Shown: positions 52,633-61,464, numbered from the stretch's first letter. The stretch is 64,000 bases of DNA from Candidatus Ozemibacter sibiricus (GCA_003327425.1 QOQW01000009.1:62001-126000), one strand, 5' to 3'. Notes: generated by a model not told the origin, from the letters alone. A program made the numbers and translations.

Positions 52633-53841
52633 TTACGATCCGAAGATCAGCTTTCTCAATTTCAGCAGGGCCCCGCCGGACGCCGGGGCGGTGACCGGGG
52701 TCTCGTCGCCGACGATCAGCGTGGTCATGGCCTCGAGCGCCCTGGCCAGAGGGCTGTCGGGGAATTTTACCACAAACGGCTCGCCTTGGTTAAGCGCCGA
52801 TTGGGCCGTTTCCGCTTCCATGGGTACGACCGCGAAGATCGGGATGGCCAGGCCTTCTTCGATGTCCTTGCGGCCGATGCCGACGTTGGGGATGTCTTTA
52901 TTGATGACCAGCTTGACCTTCGCCATGTCGTATTTGATGTCGTTGAGGGTTTTCAGGCAGAGCTTCGTATTCTTCAGGGAACTGATCTCGAGGGTGCCGA
53001 CCAGCAACACCAGGTCGGTCTGGTCGAGGATCTGCAGTTCGATGGTGCCGAGGTGGGGGGCGGTATCGATGATGATGTACTGATAGATCGGCGCCAGCGT
53101 CTCGAGGATGGTCTTGACATGCTGGGGCTTGATGGCGTCGGCGAAGGCTGGTTCGATCGGGGCCAGCAGAAGATCGAGCCCCGACGGATGATTGGTGAGG
53201 TTGGCGTCGATCTTGCCGGCGGTGATGTCCTCTTCCTTCTCGACGATGTTGTAGATATTGCGGCCGGCCTTTTGGTTGAGGGTGATGGCGACATCGCCGA
53301 ACTGGAAGGAGGCGTCGATCAGCAGGGTGCGCTTGCCGCGCCGCGCCAGACTGATGGCCAGGTTGGTGGCCAGGGTGGTGCGACCGACCCCGCCCTTGGT
53401 GGCGAAAAAGGACAGGATCTCGGCGCGGGCCTCCTCCTGCTGGAGGTCGGGGCGGTCTTTGATCCAGTTGTTGAAGGTGTTGTGGATGGCATCGGCCAGG
53501 TCGCTGCTCGAGAACGGCTTGGTCAGGAAGTCCTTGGCCCCGGCCTTCATCGCTCGGCGGAAATACTCCTGCTCGCTCTGGATGGACATGATGATGACCT
53601 GGAGGTTGGGGAGTTCCTTGGCCAGGATCTCGGTGACCTTCAGGCCATCCAGCTTGGGCATGTTGATGTCCATCAGCACCACGTGCGGCGACAGTTCGCG
53701 AGCCAGTTTGAGCGTCGCTTCGCCATCGCCGGCTTCCCCGATGACCTGGATGGAATCATGGCTGCTGAGCATCCGGCGAACGTTCGAGCGCAGCTCGACC
53801 ATGTCGTCGGCGATCAAGACCTTGATGCGGCGGGGTCGCAT
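52633..53841 (-). CDS. cpaE: Receiver-CpaE/TadZ fusion (MinD-like ATPase)
   Basis: 402 aa. A receiver domain (residues 6-125) has KVLIADDMVELR, VVLMDINMPKLDG with the phospho-Asp, and FLTKPFSSSDL. A MinD/CpaE ATPase follows near residue 145: ATKGGVGRTTLATNLAISLA, LLIDASFQFGDVAITL, LLLAPIEPAFADAI and IIIDTAPHLGT. The canonical lysine after the second Gly of the deviant Walker A is Arg (VGRTT). A complete receiver means polar placement of the pilus could be controlled by a histidine kinase. It lies downstream of the hairpin that follows cpaC. Confidence 0.9.
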   Translation of the reverse strand: MRPRRIKVLIADDMVELRSNVRRMLSSHDSIQVIGEAGDGEATLKLARELSPHVVLMDINMPKLDGLKVTEILAKELPNLQVIIMSIQSEQEYFRRAMKAGAKDFLTKPFSSSDLADAIHNTFNNWIKDRPDLQQEEARAEILSFFATKGGVGRTTLATNLAISLARRGKRTLLIDASFQFGDVAITLNQKAGRNIYNIVEKEEDITAGKIDANLTNHPSGLDLLLAPIEPAFADAIKPQHVKTILETLAPIYQYIIIDTAPHLGTIELQILDQTDLVLLVGTLEISSLKNTKLCLKTLNDIKYDMAKVKLVINKDIPNVGIGRKDIEEGLAIPIFAVVPMEAETAQSALNQGEPFVVKFPDSPLARALEAMTTLIVGDETPVTAPASGGALLKLRKLIFGS

Positions 53842-53872
53842 TCCTTCACATCCTCAAGGGGTCAGGGGAAGA

Positions 53873-53901
53873 AACGGCCTGGGCAGGTCACCCAGGCCGT
53901 T
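53873..53901 (-). terminator. Intercistronic hairpin between cpaC and cpaE
   Basis: AACGGCCTGGG/CCCAGGCCGTT, an 11-bp perfect stem with a 7-nt loop, followed on the minus strand by TTCTTCCCC. Located 26 bp after the cpaC stop and 32 bp before cpaE. It could be a partial terminator or an RNA-processing/stabilising structure that sets different levels for secretin and motor proteins. Confidence 0.55.
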
Positions 53902-53926
53902 GCTGTGCTTCACGGGAACCGGGGTC

Positions 53927-55645
53927 TCAGCGGCCGGCTTCCTCCGGGAAATGGCTGGCTTTGATCTTCTGGAAGAGATCATGCAGCTTTTCCAGGCGGT
54001 CGCTCCGGCGGGGGACAGGCACCGTTTCGAATTTCTTGACCGGCAGGGCATCTTTTTCTCGCCCGATGATTTCCGGCGTCAGCAGGACGATCAGCTCGTT
54101 TTCCTCGACCCGGTCGCGCTCCCAGCGGAACAGCCGACCAAGATACGGGATACGCGAAAGGCCGGGGACGGATTCTTTGCTGACGATTTTGTTCTTGGTG
54201 ATCAGGCCACCCAAAATGATGGTTTCGCCGTTGCGAGATTTGATGGTGGTGCTGAGGCTGCGGGTATTGATGGCGTTGGTGGTCTCGTCGAAATCATCGC
54301 GCTTGGCGAAAACCGAGAATTTGAGCGAATCATCCTGGACGAACAGGTCCCTGATGGCCAGTCGGAGCATGGCGTTGTATTGCCTGGTCAGAGGAGCGCC
54401 CAGGTTGTCACGACCGACCAGGACTTCACGTTGAGTACCAGTCTGGAAGAAGGCGATCCCTGGATCTTCGTCAGGCTTTGTTCCGATGGTCGGCTCTTTC
54501 CCATCGGTGATGTCCCCTTCCCCCAGCCAGCCGGTGCCGGCGATTTTCGTGGGCTTGGTGTTGGCGTAGCAGATGAGTTTGGGGTTGGCTAGAACTTTGG
54601 CTTTCCCGGCTTTTTCGAGAGCATTGATCTGGGCATCGATGATTTCGAAACGGTTCAGATTATTCATTTTGAATGGATTGACCCGATCAGGTACTGGGGC
54701 AGGCCCTTGTTGGACAGCACCGCGGAAATCCTTCGAAACATTCTCATAGAAGTTCACGATGCCCTGCTTGAGTTCGCCACCCAGCTCATTCGCGCTACCC
54801 CAGCGGATACCCAATTCCTTGGTCGTTTCTCGCCTCATCTCGAGAACATAGGCTTGAAAAACCACTTGGGTGGGATTGGAGATGGTGAGAAGGTTGCGAA
54901 CCGATTTCTTGGGGTCGTCGACGAAGCCTTGGACGATTTCCTGCGTGCGAATATAGTCATTCTGGGTCTCGACGGTGCCTTCGAGGATAATCATGGCATC
55001 TTTGCTATCAGTAGCGAGAGAGGAACCTGGAGGAGTGCCTGGGCCTGTCGCCGCTGGATCGGGTTCTTTCTTGGTGACCACGGTGACCTTGACGGTCGGG
55101 ATCTTGATGGCATCCTGGATTCTCTGCGCGAGAGTCACGCTGGGTTTGACTTCCAAAAGATTTTCAACCTTGCGATCACCGACCAGGCTTTTCAACAATT
55201 GTTCCGCTCTGGCTTTTTTTTCTGGAGCGTCGACCATGCCTCGAAGATAGACCACATCTGGGAAAATGGCCAAATTTACTCCGGGCTCTCCGATCAGGGC
55301 GTTGAATTTGTTCTGAAGGATGTCTTCTTCCTGATAGGTGTTGACATCGTGGATGAGTTTATTGCCATTGGGATCCCAGAGGATGACCTGCGTGGAATCG
55401 GGTTGTGTTCCGACGCTGGTAAAAACAATTTCTTCATCGGTGACCACTGGAGCGTCGATGACTCCCTGCTTGACGACAAATACCCGTTTAACCGGAAAAG
55501 AGGTCTTGTAGATAAAGGATTTCCCCAGAGGAATCAAAATCCGGTCAGCGTAGGCAGGGGAAGAAAGCCCAGTAGCCAGAGCGAAGGCCAGCACAATTGC
55601 CAGAAGCGAAAACCACCGAAGGGTTTGGGGGGTGTTACTGGTCAT
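53927..55645 (-). CDS. cpaC: CpaC/RcpA Tad secretin
   Basis: 572 aa. Signal peptide WFSLLAIVLAFALATGLSSP. The N-terminal domain has KSFIYKTSFPVKRVFV and EEIVFTSVGTQPDSTQVILW. A BON-like part is LAIFPDVVYLRGMVDAPEKK, with a second copy-like MIILEGTVETQNDYIRTQEI. The secretin domain ends SLSTTIKSRNGETIILGGLI, then SVPGLSRIPYLGRLFRWERD and ENELIVLLTPEII. It forms the outer-membrane pore, the main evidence for a diderm host. cpaB ends 14 bp upstream. Confidence 0.9.
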   Translation of the reverse strand: MTSNTPQTLRWFSLLAIVLAFALATGLSSPAYADRILIPLGKSFIYKTSFPVKRVFVVKQGVIDAPVVTDEEIVFTSVGTQPDSTQVILWDPNGNKLIHDVNTYQEEDILQNKFNALIGEPGVNLAIFPDVVYLRGMVDAPEKKARAEQLLKSLVGDRKVENLLEVKPSVTLAQRIQDAIKIPTVKVTVVTKKEPDPAATGPGTPPGSSLATDSKDAMIILEGTVETQNDYIRTQEIVQGFVDDPKKSVRNLLTISNPTQVVFQAYVLEMRRETTKELGIRWGSANELGGELKQGIVNFYENVSKDFRGAVQQGPAPVPDRVNPFKMNNLNRFEIIDAQINALEKAGKAKVLANPKLICYANTKPTKIAGTGWLGEGDITDGKEPTIGTKPDEDPGIAFFQTGTQREVLVGRDNLGAPLTRQYNAMLRLAIRDLFVQDDSLKFSVFAKRDDFDETTNAINTRSLSTTIKSRNGETIILGGLITKNKIVSKESVPGLSRIPYLGRLFRWERDRVEENELIVLLTPEIIGREKDALPVKKFETVPVPRRSDRLEKLHDLFQKIKASHFPEEAGR

Positions 55646-55659
55646 GGTCAGCTCTCCTC

Positions 55660-56784
55660 TTATTCCCCAGAGGGATTGGCGATATCGACGGTCTGGGGGG
55701 CGGGGCGGTTGGTCGTGGCTAGGGATGGCCGCGGAAGGGAGGTGGGAACAGGGCGATTCGTCGTCTGAAGGGGGTAGGTTTCGCGGATCAGTTCCCGTCT
55801 GAGGTCTGAAGAGCCATACCAGATCTCCACTTTGTCATCCACGAGAGGCCGCGTGGGGGTCGGGGAGGTATCGATCCCCGCGGCCACCATAGCTGGGGTT
55901 GCCTCGATCGGGGTGGTAGGGGCGGGAGAAGAAGGCGGGCTGCCGGAGCCAACCACGTTCACCGCTGGGTTTTCGGGAGGTTTGGGAAGAGCTGCTCTCG
56001 CGTCAGCCACACCTTCCTCGGCTTCCATTCCCAGCCCCTTCAACACGGCTTTTTCGGTGGCGCCCGTGGTTTGCACCCGATTATCTTTATCTTTGGGGTT
56101 CTTGAGGACCAGGCGGAATGTCACACCAGAATCAAGAAACATCAAGCGTTCCAGCTCTTCAGGGGTGACGGCGAGAGTGACCAGATCGACTTTGGCAGCG
56201 GCGATCGCAGGTGGGGTCGAGGCAAGAGAGCCATCGAATTGGAACATATTGCCAACGGCCAACACCAGAATGTCTTGCAAAACGATTTTGGAAACCGTCT
56301 CTCGATTTTTCAACTTGAACGTGGCTATGACATCGACATAATTTCCCTGTTGGATGAATCCTCCCACCCCGGTCACCTTGGAAACGGCGATGGAAACTGC
56401 CCGTTTTCCGGGAGGGATCGCGTGTGCCAGATCGGGAATGGCGTCTTCGGCCAATAGCCGCTGCTCGGTCATCACATCGCCCTGGAGGATGGGTACGGCA
56501 GTAAACCGATTCGCCAGGGAAGCTATCGCAGTGAAGGCGTTGGGGAAATGCAACGCATCGGAAGCATTGATTTCCTTGATCTCAAACATCTCATTCAATA
56601 GTTTAGGTTCGAGGCGGGTCCGGACGGGGATGCGCTTCTTGGCGACCACTAATGGTTTGGTTTCTAGCTTGGGAGGCAGGATGCGTAGGTCGCTTTCGCG
56701 TGGGGTACGCTGGATCTTCTTCCACAGGGTACCTGCGACCAATATGCTTAGGATCAATGCGACAAGAATGGCTTTTCTATTCAT
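55660..56784 (-). CDS. cpaB: CpaB/RcpC Flp pilus assembly protein
   Basis: 374 aa. N-terminal anchor KAILVALILSILVAGTLW. The SAF-like domain is VVAKKRIPVRTRLEPKLLNE with TAVPILQGDVMTEQRLL. The RcpC domain is PPGKRAVSIAVSKVTGVGGF followed by IQQGNYVDVIATFKLKN, LQDILVLAVGNM and VTLAVTPEELERLMFLDSG. The C-terminus is a Pro/Thr-rich extension of about 100 residues. ATG 56784 has GGGAGGAGG upstream at 11-nt spacing. It is the first gene of the main Tad unit with a strong promoter upstream. Confidence 0.9.
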   Translation of the reverse strand: MNRKAILVALILSILVAGTLWKKIQRTPRESDLRILPPKLETKPLVVAKKRIPVRTRLEPKLLNEMFEIKEINASDALHFPNAFTAIASLANRFTAVPILQGDVMTEQRLLAEDAIPDLAHAIPPGKRAVSIAVSKVTGVGGFIQQGNYVDVIATFKLKNRETVSKIVLQDILVLAVGNMFQFDGSLASTPPAIAAAKVDLVTLAVTPEELERLMFLDSGVTFRLVLKNPKDKDNRVQTTGATEKAVLKGLGMEAEEGVADARAALPKPPENPAVNVVGSGSPPSSPAPTTPIEATPAMVAAGIDTSPTPTRPLVDDKVEIWYGSSDLRRELIRETYPLQTTNRPVPTSLPRPSLATTNRPAPQTVDIANPSGE

Positions 56785-56813
56785 CTGGGGTAGATCCTCC
56801 TCCCGCTAGAGTG

Positions 56814-56852
56814 TCACAGAACATAGCATACTCTAAGGTGAATACGCAACAT
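56814..56852 (-). other. Candidate 12-codon leader ORF upstream of cpaB
   Basis: On the minus strand an ATG at 56852 has a GAGGAG ribosome site 6 nt upstream. It encodes MLRIHLRVCYVL before a TGA at 56814-56816, 29 bp before the cpaB ATG. It would be translated from the transcript of the promoter at 56873-56901. Too short to judge by coding bias. Confidence 0.35.
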
Positions 56853-56872
56853 GGCGATCTCCTCAACGGACG

Positions 56873-56901
56873 ACTATGATCCTGAGAATAGGGATTGTCA
56901 A
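56873..56901 (-). promoter_or_regulatory. Sigma-70 promoter of the cpaB-tadC unit
   Basis: Minus strand: TTGACA, 17-bp spacer, CATAGT. Transcription would start near 56866, leaving an ~80-nt leader that carries the small ORF at 56814-56852. Confidence 0.65.
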
Positions 56902-57044
56902 GGAGATTTTTGCGGCCGCCACTGGCCGGGGTGAACAGTGCCGCGTCTTCCCTGCTGCAATTGCTTCTTTCAGGCGAAAGGGGCGAGGCGACGACCGCCC
57001 CCCCTTCCAAATCGGGCAGGCGAGCTGATAGCGACAGGAAGGTG

Positions 57045-57497
57045 TTAGCTGGTGGCGCCGAGAATGCGGCGGGGGACCTGGAAGGCGGCGGTGGTCGCCA
57101 GAGGCATACGTCCGCCGTAGATGCGCTGATAGAAGGGAGTGAACAAGGGGTGCCGGTAGCTGAGTCGCAGGATGATGACGCGGGATCCATTCACCAAAGA
57201 GGTGTTGATGGTCGGCTGGATCTGGCAGCCCTGTTGGGGGTCGGAGGAAAACCACCAGGCCGGCAGTTTCGGTCGGGCGGTATCGGTCAGATAGTTGACG
57301 ATGTCGGTGGTGGTGACATTGCCGTTCCGCTTCTCGGCCGCCCACTGCGCTGCTTGATGCGCGGCGTGCTGCAGGGCCATCAAACGGTAAAAAGCGAAGC
57401 CGAAGTCGATGACGCCACAAAAAATGAAAATGAAGAAGAGGGGGGCCAGGAGGGCCATTTCCGCTACGGCCTGTCCTTGCCGCCGTTGACGCCTCAT
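57045..57497 (-). CDS. TadE-like pilus assembly protein
   Basis: 150 aa. RRQRRQGQAVAEMALLAPLF with FIFIFCGVIDFGFAFYRLMA is the TadE segment, with Glu after the short basic leader. HAAHQAAQWAAEKRNGNVTT and a C-terminal FTPFYQRIYGG follow. It is closely similar in layout to 46707-47189, so this cluster carries at least three TadE-type proteins. ATG 57497 follows CGGAGG. Confidence 0.8.
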   Translation of the reverse strand: MRRQRRQGQAVAEMALLAPLFFIFIFCGVIDFGFAFYRLMALQHAAHQAAQWAAEKRNGNVTTTDIVNYLTDTARPKLPAWWFSSDPQQGCQIQPTINTSLVNGSRVIILRLSYRHPLFTPFYQRIYGGRMPLATTAAFQVPRRILGATS

Positions 57498-57556
57498 TTT
57501 GGGCCTCCGAGTGACACCAGAATTGAGAGGATAGATGTAGGATGCCCTACAAGAAT

Positions 57557-57586
57557 ACCCTACCGCCGGGGGGAAATTCCTGTCAA
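57557..57586 (-). promoter_or_regulatory. Weak promoter candidate for tadE (57045)
   Basis: Minus strand: TTGACA, 18-bp spacer, TAGGGT. The -35 is perfect, the -10 poor. It lies between the tadV stop and the tadE start. Confidence 0.35.
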
Positions 57587-57620
57587 TGGGGCGCTGCCTT
57601 TCGAGCGATCTTCCAGCTGC

Positions 57621-58148
57621 TCACCACAAGGGCGGAAGATGCAGGATACGGGCGAGAAGACAACCTAGAAAGAGGTCTTGCCCTAGGTAAAATTTGTATT
57701 GCAGGGGATCTTGGGCATCGGGCAGCCGCTTCGAAAGGAAACTGCCCGTCAGGTAGCTGGTGGTAAGCATTGCTAGCGCCTGCTTCCCATGATTGAGGTA
57801 GAGAATGAACAGGGCGTGTGGCAAACCCACCGCACTCGCGATGAGGAAGACCCAGATCACATATTGGCATCCTCCCCATGCCCCTATGCCTCCTAGGAGT
57901 TTGACGTCGCCCATGCCGATGAGCCCGAACAAGGCCAGCCATAGGTAGAGAGCGATTCCCAACAAGGTGGCCGCCATGCTCCAGGCCAGGCCGGAGACCC
58001 CAGCCCAGAGGAAATGGGCCAGCCACCCAGAAACCATCATGGGGAAGGTCAGCCAATTGTAGATCTTGCCCGTTCGCACGTCGGTGACCATCGCCACCCC
58101 GGCTCCCAGGATGGCGACGATCTGAAACCATGACAAGGCGGCATCCAT
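57621..58148 (-). CDS. CpaA/TadV prepilin peptidase
   Basis: 175 aa. A24-type aspartic peptidase with the two catalytic Asp motifs: VTDVRTGKIYNWLTFPMM (D23) and GLIGMGDVKLLGGIGAWGG (GxGD). About five membrane helices and no N-methylation domain, as in TadV/CpaA. It should cleave the TadE-like proteins, and perhaps the pseudopilins of 32401-36818. It is the most upstream gene of the Tad cluster in this window, 72 bp after the terminator of the next unit. Confidence 0.85.
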   Translation of the reverse strand: MDAALSWFQIVAILGAGVAMVTDVRTGKIYNWLTFPMMVSGWLAHFLWAGVSGLAWSMAATLLGIALYLWLALFGLIGMGDVKLLGGIGAWGGCQYVIWVFLIASAVGLPHALFILYLNHGKQALAMLTTSYLTGSFLSKRLPDAQDPLQYKFYLGQDLFLGCLLARILHLPPLW

Positions 58149-58174
58149 GACAATCGACCGCCCCCATTCTTAGC

Positions 58175-58215
58175 AAAAAAGATACCACCCCCCCGGAGGT
58201 CCGGGGGGTGGTATC
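58175..58215 (-). terminator. Rho-independent terminator after Wzz/BY-kinase-like gene
   Basis: GATACCACCCCCC/GGGGGGTGGTATC, 13-bp stem, followed on the minus strand by TTTTTTGCTAAG. It begins 6 bp beyond the stop at 58221. Clear and strong. Confidence 0.85.
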
Positions 58216-58220
58216 TCTCG

Positions 58221-60164
58221 TCAGCTGTTCACATAGCCCAGGACTTTGGCGCGGATGCTTTTGAGAAAATCGCGGCTGGCGCAGATGTCGGCTTCGGGCT
58301 CCCCTTCCCGATGCAGGAGGACGACCCCGCCGGCTTGGGAGGCCAGGATGCCCGCATCGGGATAGTCCAGCAAGCCCGGGGTGTCGATCAGGACCAGCTC
58401 GACCCGCCGTTTCAACTGATCGAGCAGATCGATCATGGCCACCGAGCCCAGCAGCTCGGCAGGACTGGGAGGCAGCGGTCCGGAAGGGAGCAGGCCCAGG
58501 TGTTTGACCATCGTGGGCTGGACCAGACTGAGCCCCTCCCCGCCGCAGAGGGCGGTGCTGAGGCCCTGGTGGTTGCTGGCGTCGAACACTCGATGGAGAG
58601 ATGGTTTGCGCAGATTGGCGTCGACCAGCACGACCGAATAGCCGGCCTGGGCGAACAGCACGCCGAGGTTGGCGGCGAGCGTGGTGCGGCCCATCCCGGC
58701 GCGGGCTGAGCAGATCAGGATGATCCGGGTGCCGGAATCCGACAACGCGATCTGCAGATTGGAACAAAGCGCCTTGTACGGTTCGAGGCGAGGAGAGTCG
58801 GGATCGTTGAGGACGAGCAGCCGGTCATCGTGGGGCTTGATCCGGACGGGGTCGGGCTCGGGAAGCGCCAGCCGCACCGGGTTGAGGGCAGGGAGCTGCA
58901 GAAGGGCCTGGACCGGCTCCAGAGCTGGCCCGCCGGCCGTGCCGGCCATCAGAACGGGCCCCGAGACCGAAACGATCTCCGCTTTCATGGGGGCGGGGCT
59001 GTACAGCAGGAAGATCGCCAGCAAGGTGCCGCCGACGAAGGCCAGGATCTGCCGCTGGATGTAGGACAGACCGGCGGGGCGGGGTTCCCCGCGATCCTTC
59101 TTCAGAACCTGGATCTGGCCCATGCGCGTCGTCTGCTTGAGGGTGAGGTCCTCGAGCTTCATCAGCACTTCCTTGTACAGACCTTCCAGGGATTGGCGCC
59201 GCGACCGCAGAGCTTCCAGCTCCGCGCCGGCCGCCTGGCTCCCCAGATTGGCCGCGGCCAGCGTCTGCAGCTTGTCCCGCAGGGCCCGCAGCCTGGCTTC
59301 CCCTTCTTCGATGCGGCGCTGGGTTTGCAGAAATTCGGGATTGAGTTCCTCGCGGTCACGGACCTGCGAGAACCCTTTGAGTTTGCGTTCGAGGCGGTCG
59401 ATCAGCGAGGTGGCCTCGATCACCTTGGGGTGTTTCTCGCGGTAGGTCTTGAGCAGGTCGAACAGGTGGTTGCGCGCCTCCGACAGGGCGTTGGACGTGT
59501 CGGTATACGACCTGGTCAACTCGCGGCTGGAAACGACCTTGATGCGAGGCAGCGATTGCAGGTGCTTGCGCTGCTGCTCGAGCCGGGCTTCCAGTTGCTG
59601 GATCTCCTCCTCGAGAGGAGCGGCGTCGGGATGGTTGATGGCCGTCGCACGCCCCTCCAGCTGGGCGATCTCCTGGCGATTGGCTTCCAGTTTCTCTTCG
59701 AGGAGAGCCTTCTTGCGCTCGAGAGCCTGCATCTCGAGTTCCCCGGACTCGCCGGCGAATTTCAGGAATTTGTCGGACAGGCTCTTGATGATGGTGGCGC
59801 TGAGTTCAGGCAGGACCTCGGGGTCGGAATGCCGGACGGTCAATCGGACCAGCCCGGAGCCGGCATCTTCCAAAGTGAACGGTTCCTGACCGAAGGTCGA
59901 CGCCGGATCGAGGCCGCACGCCCGGCAGATGTCCTGCAGCGTCTGTTTCTGCGACAGGATGCCGTTCATCGAAGCCGCCAGGCTGGTGGCACCTTCCTGA
60001 TCGGACGCGAGAATCCGCAGCAGGGCGGTGCTCTCGAACACCGGCGGAAAATGATGGGTGATGAGCGTGGTCAGCAGGACGGTGCCGGCGATGATGAAGA
60101 ACGCCTGGGTCCGGTTCCTGCCGAGACTGCGTAGGATCCCTTCGAACAGGCTTTCCTGCGCCAT
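58221..60164 (-). CDS. Wzz-type chain-length regulator fused to BY-kinase-like ATPase
   Basis: 647 aa. N-terminal helix TQAFFIIAGTVLLTTLITHH, then a Wzz/GumC periplasmic region with long coiled coils (about 140-350). A second helix is ILAFVGGTLLAIFLLYSPAP. The cytoplasmic ATPase has SARAGMGRTTLAANLGVLFA near residue 490 (Walker A with Arg where Lys is usual), VVLVDANLRKPSLHRVFDA and LVLIDTPGLLDYPDAGIL. The C-terminal Tyr cluster of autophosphorylating BY-kinases is absent. It probably controls export or length of a surface polysaccharide, but kinase activity is doubtful. Confidence 0.8.
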   Translation of the reverse strand: MAQESLFEGILRSLGRNRTQAFFIIAGTVLLTTLITHHFPPVFESTALLRILASDQEGATSLAASMNGILSQKQTLQDICRACGLDPASTFGQEPFTLEDAGSGLVRLTVRHSDPEVLPELSATIIKSLSDKFLKFAGESGELEMQALERKKALLEEKLEANRQEIAQLEGRATAINHPDAAPLEEEIQQLEARLEQQRKHLQSLPRIKVVSSRELTRSYTDTSNALSEARNHLFDLLKTYREKHPKVIEATSLIDRLERKLKGFSQVRDREELNPEFLQTQRRIEEGEARLRALRDKLQTLAAANLGSQAAGAELEALRSRRQSLEGLYKEVLMKLEDLTLKQTTRMGQIQVLKKDRGEPRPAGLSYIQRQILAFVGGTLLAIFLLYSPAPMKAEIVSVSGPVLMAGTAGGPALEPVQALLQLPALNPVRLALPEPDPVRIKPHDDRLLVLNDPDSPRLEPYKALCSNLQIALSDSGTRIILICSARAGMGRTTLAANLGVLFAQAGYSVVLVDANLRKPSLHRVFDASNHQGLSTALCGGEGLSLVQPTMVKHLGLLPSGPLPPSPAELLGSVAMIDLLDQLKRRVELVLIDTPGLLDYPDAGILASQAGGVVLLHREGEPEADICASRDFLKSIRAKVLGYVNS

Positions 60165-60286
60165 GGGTGCCTCCTCGACGCGATGTGTCTGCTAGATCTC
60201 ATCGGCACAAGCCCCCGGAAACCTGAGCGGTCGCCGGGGGCCAGTCGGAAGGCGGACGAAGGGAGGGAGTCAGCGCCTGCGTTGCT

Positions 60287-61390
60287 TCAGCGGTAGAAGG
60301 CGTTGATCGTCTGGGCCACGTATTCCAGCCCGCCCGCTGGGATCTCGGGGTAGATGGGAAGGGCCAACGTGCGTTTGGCGGCGGTTTCCGCCACCGGGAA
60401 ATCGCCCTGGCGGTACTGGAGGTAGGAGAAGCATTCCTGCTGATGCAGCGACAGGGGGTAGTAGATGGCGCACCCGATCTGCTTTTCGGTCAGGTGCTGC
60501 TTCAGCTCGTCGCGGCGATCGACCGCGATCACGTACTGGTTGAAGATGTGGTACCGGCCCTCGCGCCGCACCGGCACCTGGATCTTGGGATTGTTGGCGA
60601 AGAAGTGGTCGTACCGGTCGGCATTGCGGCGGCGGCCCTCGGTCCAGCCGGCCAGCAGCGGCAGCTTGGCGGAGACCACCACCGCCTGGATGGCATCGAG
60701 CCGGCCGTTCATGCCGACTTCGGCGTGGTAGTACTGGCGCTCGCCGCCGTGCACTCGCAGCGCCTTCATGCGCTTGTAGAGAGCCTCATCGTTGGTGGTG
60801 ACCAGGCCGCCGTCGCCGAAGCACCCGAGGTTCTTGCTGGGGAAGAAGCTGAAGGCGCCCACGTCGCCGAGATTGCCGGCCTGCTTGTCGCCGTACTTCG
60901 CGCCGATCGACTGGCAGGCGTCTTCGATGACCTTCAGCCCGTGCCGGCGGGCGATGGCGTTGATGGCATCCATGTCGCAGCACTGTCCGAACAGATGCAC
61001 CGGCATGATCGCCTTGGTGCGTCGCGAGATGGCCTTCTCGATCTTGGTGGCGTCGATGTTGTAGGTGTCGGGCTCGATGTCGACGAACACCGGCCGCGCC
61101 CCCACCCGATGGATCGAGCCGGCGGTGGCGAAAAAGGTGTACGGGGTGGTGATGACTTCGTCGCCATGCCCGATGCCCAGGCCCATCAGGGCCAGCAGGA
61201 GCGCGTCGGTGCCCGAGCTGACGCCCAGCGCATACTTCACGCCGATGTAGTCGGCCAGCTCTTTCTCCATCTTTTCGACCTTGGGGCCGAGGATGAAGGC
61301 TTGACTTTCGATGACCTGCATCAGTTCAGGCATCAGCCGGTCTTTGTACTGGGCGAACTGGGGTTTCAGGTCGAGCAGGGGAACGTTCAT
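60287..61390 (-). CDS. DegT/DnrJ/EryC1/StrS family sugar aminotransferase
   Basis: 367 aa. VPLLDLKPQFAQYKD, SQAFILGPKVEKMEKELADY, GVSSGTDALLLALMGLGIGH, ITTPYTFFATAGSIHRVGAR and MPVHLFGQCCDM lead to IEDACQSIGA and the PLP lysine in GAFSFFPSKNLGCFGDGG. PDN-sugar aminotransferases of this type act on keto sugars for O-antigen or capsule. ATG 61390 follows GGAGG at 8-nt spacing. It is separated from the Wzz-like gene by 122 bp and probably in the same unit. Normal length and motifs. Confidence 0.9.
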   Translation of the reverse strand: MNVPLLDLKPQFAQYKDRLMPELMQVIESQAFILGPKVEKMEKELADYIGVKYALGVSSGTDALLLALMGLGIGHGDEVITTPYTFFATAGSIHRVGARPVFVDIEPDTYNIDATKIEKAISRRTKAIMPVHLFGQCCDMDAINAIARRHGLKVIEDACQSIGAKYGDKQAGNLGDVGAFSFFPSKNLGCFGDGGLVTTNDEALYKRMKALRVHGGERQYYHAEVGMNGRLDAIQAVVVSAKLPLLAGWTEGRRRNADRYDHFFANNPKIQVPVRREGRYHIFNQYVIAVDRRDELKQHLTEKQIGCAIYYPLSLHQQECFSYLQYRQGDFPVAETAAKRTLALPIYPEIPAGGLEYVAQTINAFYR

Positions 61391-61464
61391 GCGCATGCCT
61401 CCGGTCGGGGTCCCGCCGGGGGCTGCCCGGACGGGCCAGGTGAAATCTGTCACAAACCGGGGAC

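Noticed and set aside
56820-56849. Promoter TTGCGT-18-TATGTT for cpaB
   Set aside because: A much better TTGACA-17-CATAGT lies just upstream at 56873-56901, and the weaker boxes fall inside the candidate leader ORF.
56785-57044. Hidden flp pilin gene
   Set aside because: Translations of the gap on the minus strand show no short ORF with a prepilin leader and hydrophobic helix.
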